From contig NZ_CP047954.1 in assembly GCF_014279895.1 (NCBI RefSeq), forward strand, positions 372,001-436,000: a stretch of 64,000 nt of DNA, in the 5' to 3' direction. The notes beneath the pieces are model-generated. The model ran no database searches and had not been told where the DNA came from. It saw only the letters and a program-made list of their open reading frames with translations. The first letter of the stretch is position 1. Every line of letters begins with the position of its first letter. Below are positions 62,889-64,000 of this stretch, piece by piece. This DNA is from Synechococcus sp. M16.1. GTDB lineage: Bacteria; Cyanobacteriota; Cyanobacteriia; PCC-6307; Cyanobiaceae. The position numbers and the translations under genes are program-made.

Positions 62889-64000
62889 GCCTCGGTCTCG
62901 TCAGCGGGTTGTTCCAGCAGGGCCTCCATCCATTGCTCAGCTTCCGAGAGCCAGCGATCACCGTCACCGCCGGGGTTCAGGGGTTCCGGATCTGACAACC
63001 CACGATCGGGAGCGATGCCTTCCCCTTGAATGTCCCGTCCACTCGGTGTCACGTAGCCAGCAACGGTCACGGCGAGACCGCTGCCATCACTGAGGTTTGT
63101 CAGCGTTTGAATCAGCCCTTTGCCGAACGTCTGTCCTCCGAGAAGCGTGGCGCGTTCGTTGTCCTGGAGGGCGCCAGCCAGGATTTCACTCGCACTGGCC
63201 GTCCCTCCGTTCACGAGGGTGACCATCGGTCCGTCGTACACCGTCTGGAGACTGGCCTGGATGGTGTCATTGATGCCCTCGCGGTTGCGGGTTTCAACGA
63301 TGGCGCCACCGGAAAGGAAGTCGTCGGCGACCGCCAATCCAGCGCTCACCAAGCCGCCTGAGTTGTTGCGGAGGTCGAGCACCAATCCTTCGATCTCCTT
63401 GTTCTGCAGCTCTGTGATGGCTTCTTTCACCTGTTCGGGAACTCCCTCGCTGAACTGGGTGATCCGCAGATAGCCAAGGGTGTGACTGCCGCTGCGCAAG
63501 CGCCTTGTGCGCACCGGTCTGAGGTCCACGCTGCGGCGTTCCAGGGTCAGCTCGTTTGTTTCTCCGCTGCCGTTGTCCAGCGTCAGCACCACCTGCGAAC
63601 CCACGTCTCCGCGCAGCGCTGCCACGGTTCCCTCCAGACCCAGATCCACCACGTCCTTGCCGTCAACAGACAGCAATTGCGTGCCACTGGTGATCTCCGC
63701 CTCGCCGGCGGGTGAACCCTCGAGGGCAGATATCACCACAACACCATTGCTGCTTTCATCCGGCCCGAGTTGCAAGCCCACACCACTGAGGCTGCCGTTG
63801 GTGCTGTTCTTCAGCGCCGTGTAGTCCTCTGGACGAAGCAGCCGCGTGTAGGGGTCGCCCAGCTGAGCCAGCATCGATTCGATGGCTTCATAGGCATCGT
63901 TGCTGCTCTCGATACTGCGTTCCATGGCCTTCTGCCGTTGACGCTTCCAACGCACCGCATCAAGTTGCTCTGGGTTCCAAAAGCCCTGGTTCACAAGCCG
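62885..64000 (-). CDS. ctpA: C-terminal processing protease (CtpA family), 5' end outside the window
   Basis: At least 369 residues of a PDZ serine protease. The PDZ domain lies in SLSGVGLQLGPDESSNGVVV with GTQLLSVDGKDVVDLGLEGT. The catalytic region includes LDLRNNSGGLVSAGLAVADD, VNGGTASASEILAGALQDNE (nucleophile Ser) and LGGQTFGKGLIQTLTNLSDG (Lys). In cyanobacteria CtpA removes the C-terminal extension of D1 before the oxygen-evolving site forms; paralogues CtpB and CtpC exist, so the symbol is tentative. The frame is open at the right edge and the signal sequence is not seen. Confidence 0.85.
   Translation of the reverse strand, partial: RLVNQGFWNPEQLDAVRWKRQRQKAMERSIESSNDAYEAIESMLAQLGDPYTRLLRPEDYTALKNSTNGSLSGVGLQLGPDESSNGVVVISALEGSPAGEAEITSGTQLLSVDGKDVVDLGLEGTVAALRGDVGSQVVLTLDNGSGETNELTLERRSVDLRPVRTRRLRSGSHTLGYLRITQFSEGVPEQVKEAITELQNKEIEGLVLDLRNNSGGLVSAGLAVADDFLSGGAIVETRNREGINDTIQASLQTVYDGPMVTLVNGGTASASEILAGALQDNERATLLGGQTFGKGLIQTLTNLSDGSGLAVTVAGYVTPSGRDIQGEGIAPDRGLSDPEPLNPGGDGDRWLSEAEQWMEALLEQPADETEA

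Overview
The window is chromosomal DNA of a marine picocyanobacterium. Everything points to Synechococcus of the phycoerythrin-II-bearing type (subcluster 5.1, pigment type 3): paired phycoerythrin I (cpeBA) and phycoerythrin II (mpeBA) operons, R-phycocyanin (rpcBA), pebAB, cpeESTR-like order, psbB-psbT, psbM, cyanobacterial S1 with three S1 repeats, and a moderately GC-rich, densely packed genome with many ATGA/TGATG overlaps. Identification rests on recognising protein sequences by eye; no search was run.

Layout. (1) 1-15.3 kb: housekeeping genes. A truncated sensor kinase, rodA, mrp, hemF, a cell-wall amidase, a CCB-like membrane protein, RNase D, an LpxB-related protein, tRNA-Cys, an aldo/keto reductase, purM, rlpA, a panC-cmk fusion and a low-molecular-weight phosphatase. 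(2) 15.3-37.8 kb: the phycobilisome rod region. It holds rpcBA with the lyase genes rpcT-rpcE-rpcF, the bilin synthesis operon (small gene, cpeS/U-type lyase, pebA, pebB), cpeBA with cpeZ, a MpeU/MpeV/CpeF-type lyase, cpeY, mpeBA with mpeY, two small Nif11-like genes, then cpeC, a two-domain linker, cpeE, a 56-codon gene, cpeS, cpeT, cpeR, and finally cpcG (CpcL-like), a pentapeptide-repeat gene and a divergent phycobiliprotein paralogue. Together these genes make phycoerythrobilin from biliverdin, attach it to or isomerise it on the phycobiliprotein cysteines, and supply the linkers that stack the hexamers into rods.

(3) 39.4-46.4 kb: a 7-kb integrative element in the 3' end of tRNA-Phe. It is bounded by a perfect 27-bp direct repeat and carries a tyrosine recombinase, a serine resolvase, two ribbon-helix-helix-like mini-proteins, a zinc-ribbon mini-protein, a DUF1651-type protein, several other tiny genes, and a nearly gene-free stretch with four successive terminator hairpins and duplicated structured elements. 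It resembles the small tRNA-targeting elements of picocyanobacteria (tycheposon-like), but its cargo is almost wholly uncharacterised.

(4) 46.4-64 kb: housekeeping again. tRNA-Phe, comF, a DUF2470 protein, an FGGY sugar kinase, metK, a HAD phosphatase, rpsA, nrdR, psbT-psbB, a ferredoxin, psbM, a tandem universal stress protein, a thioesterase, dprA, prmC, a Sua5/TsaC protein, tRNA-Thr, a LuxR-type regulator, minE-minD-minC, an HD phosphohydrolase and a C-terminal processing protease that runs off the right edge.

The most interesting parts are the tRNA-Phe element with its repeats and micro-genes, the divergent phycobiliprotein paralogue, the stand-alone CpcD-like protein, the Nif11-like proteins next to cpeR, and several genes that seem to start at non-ATG codons.
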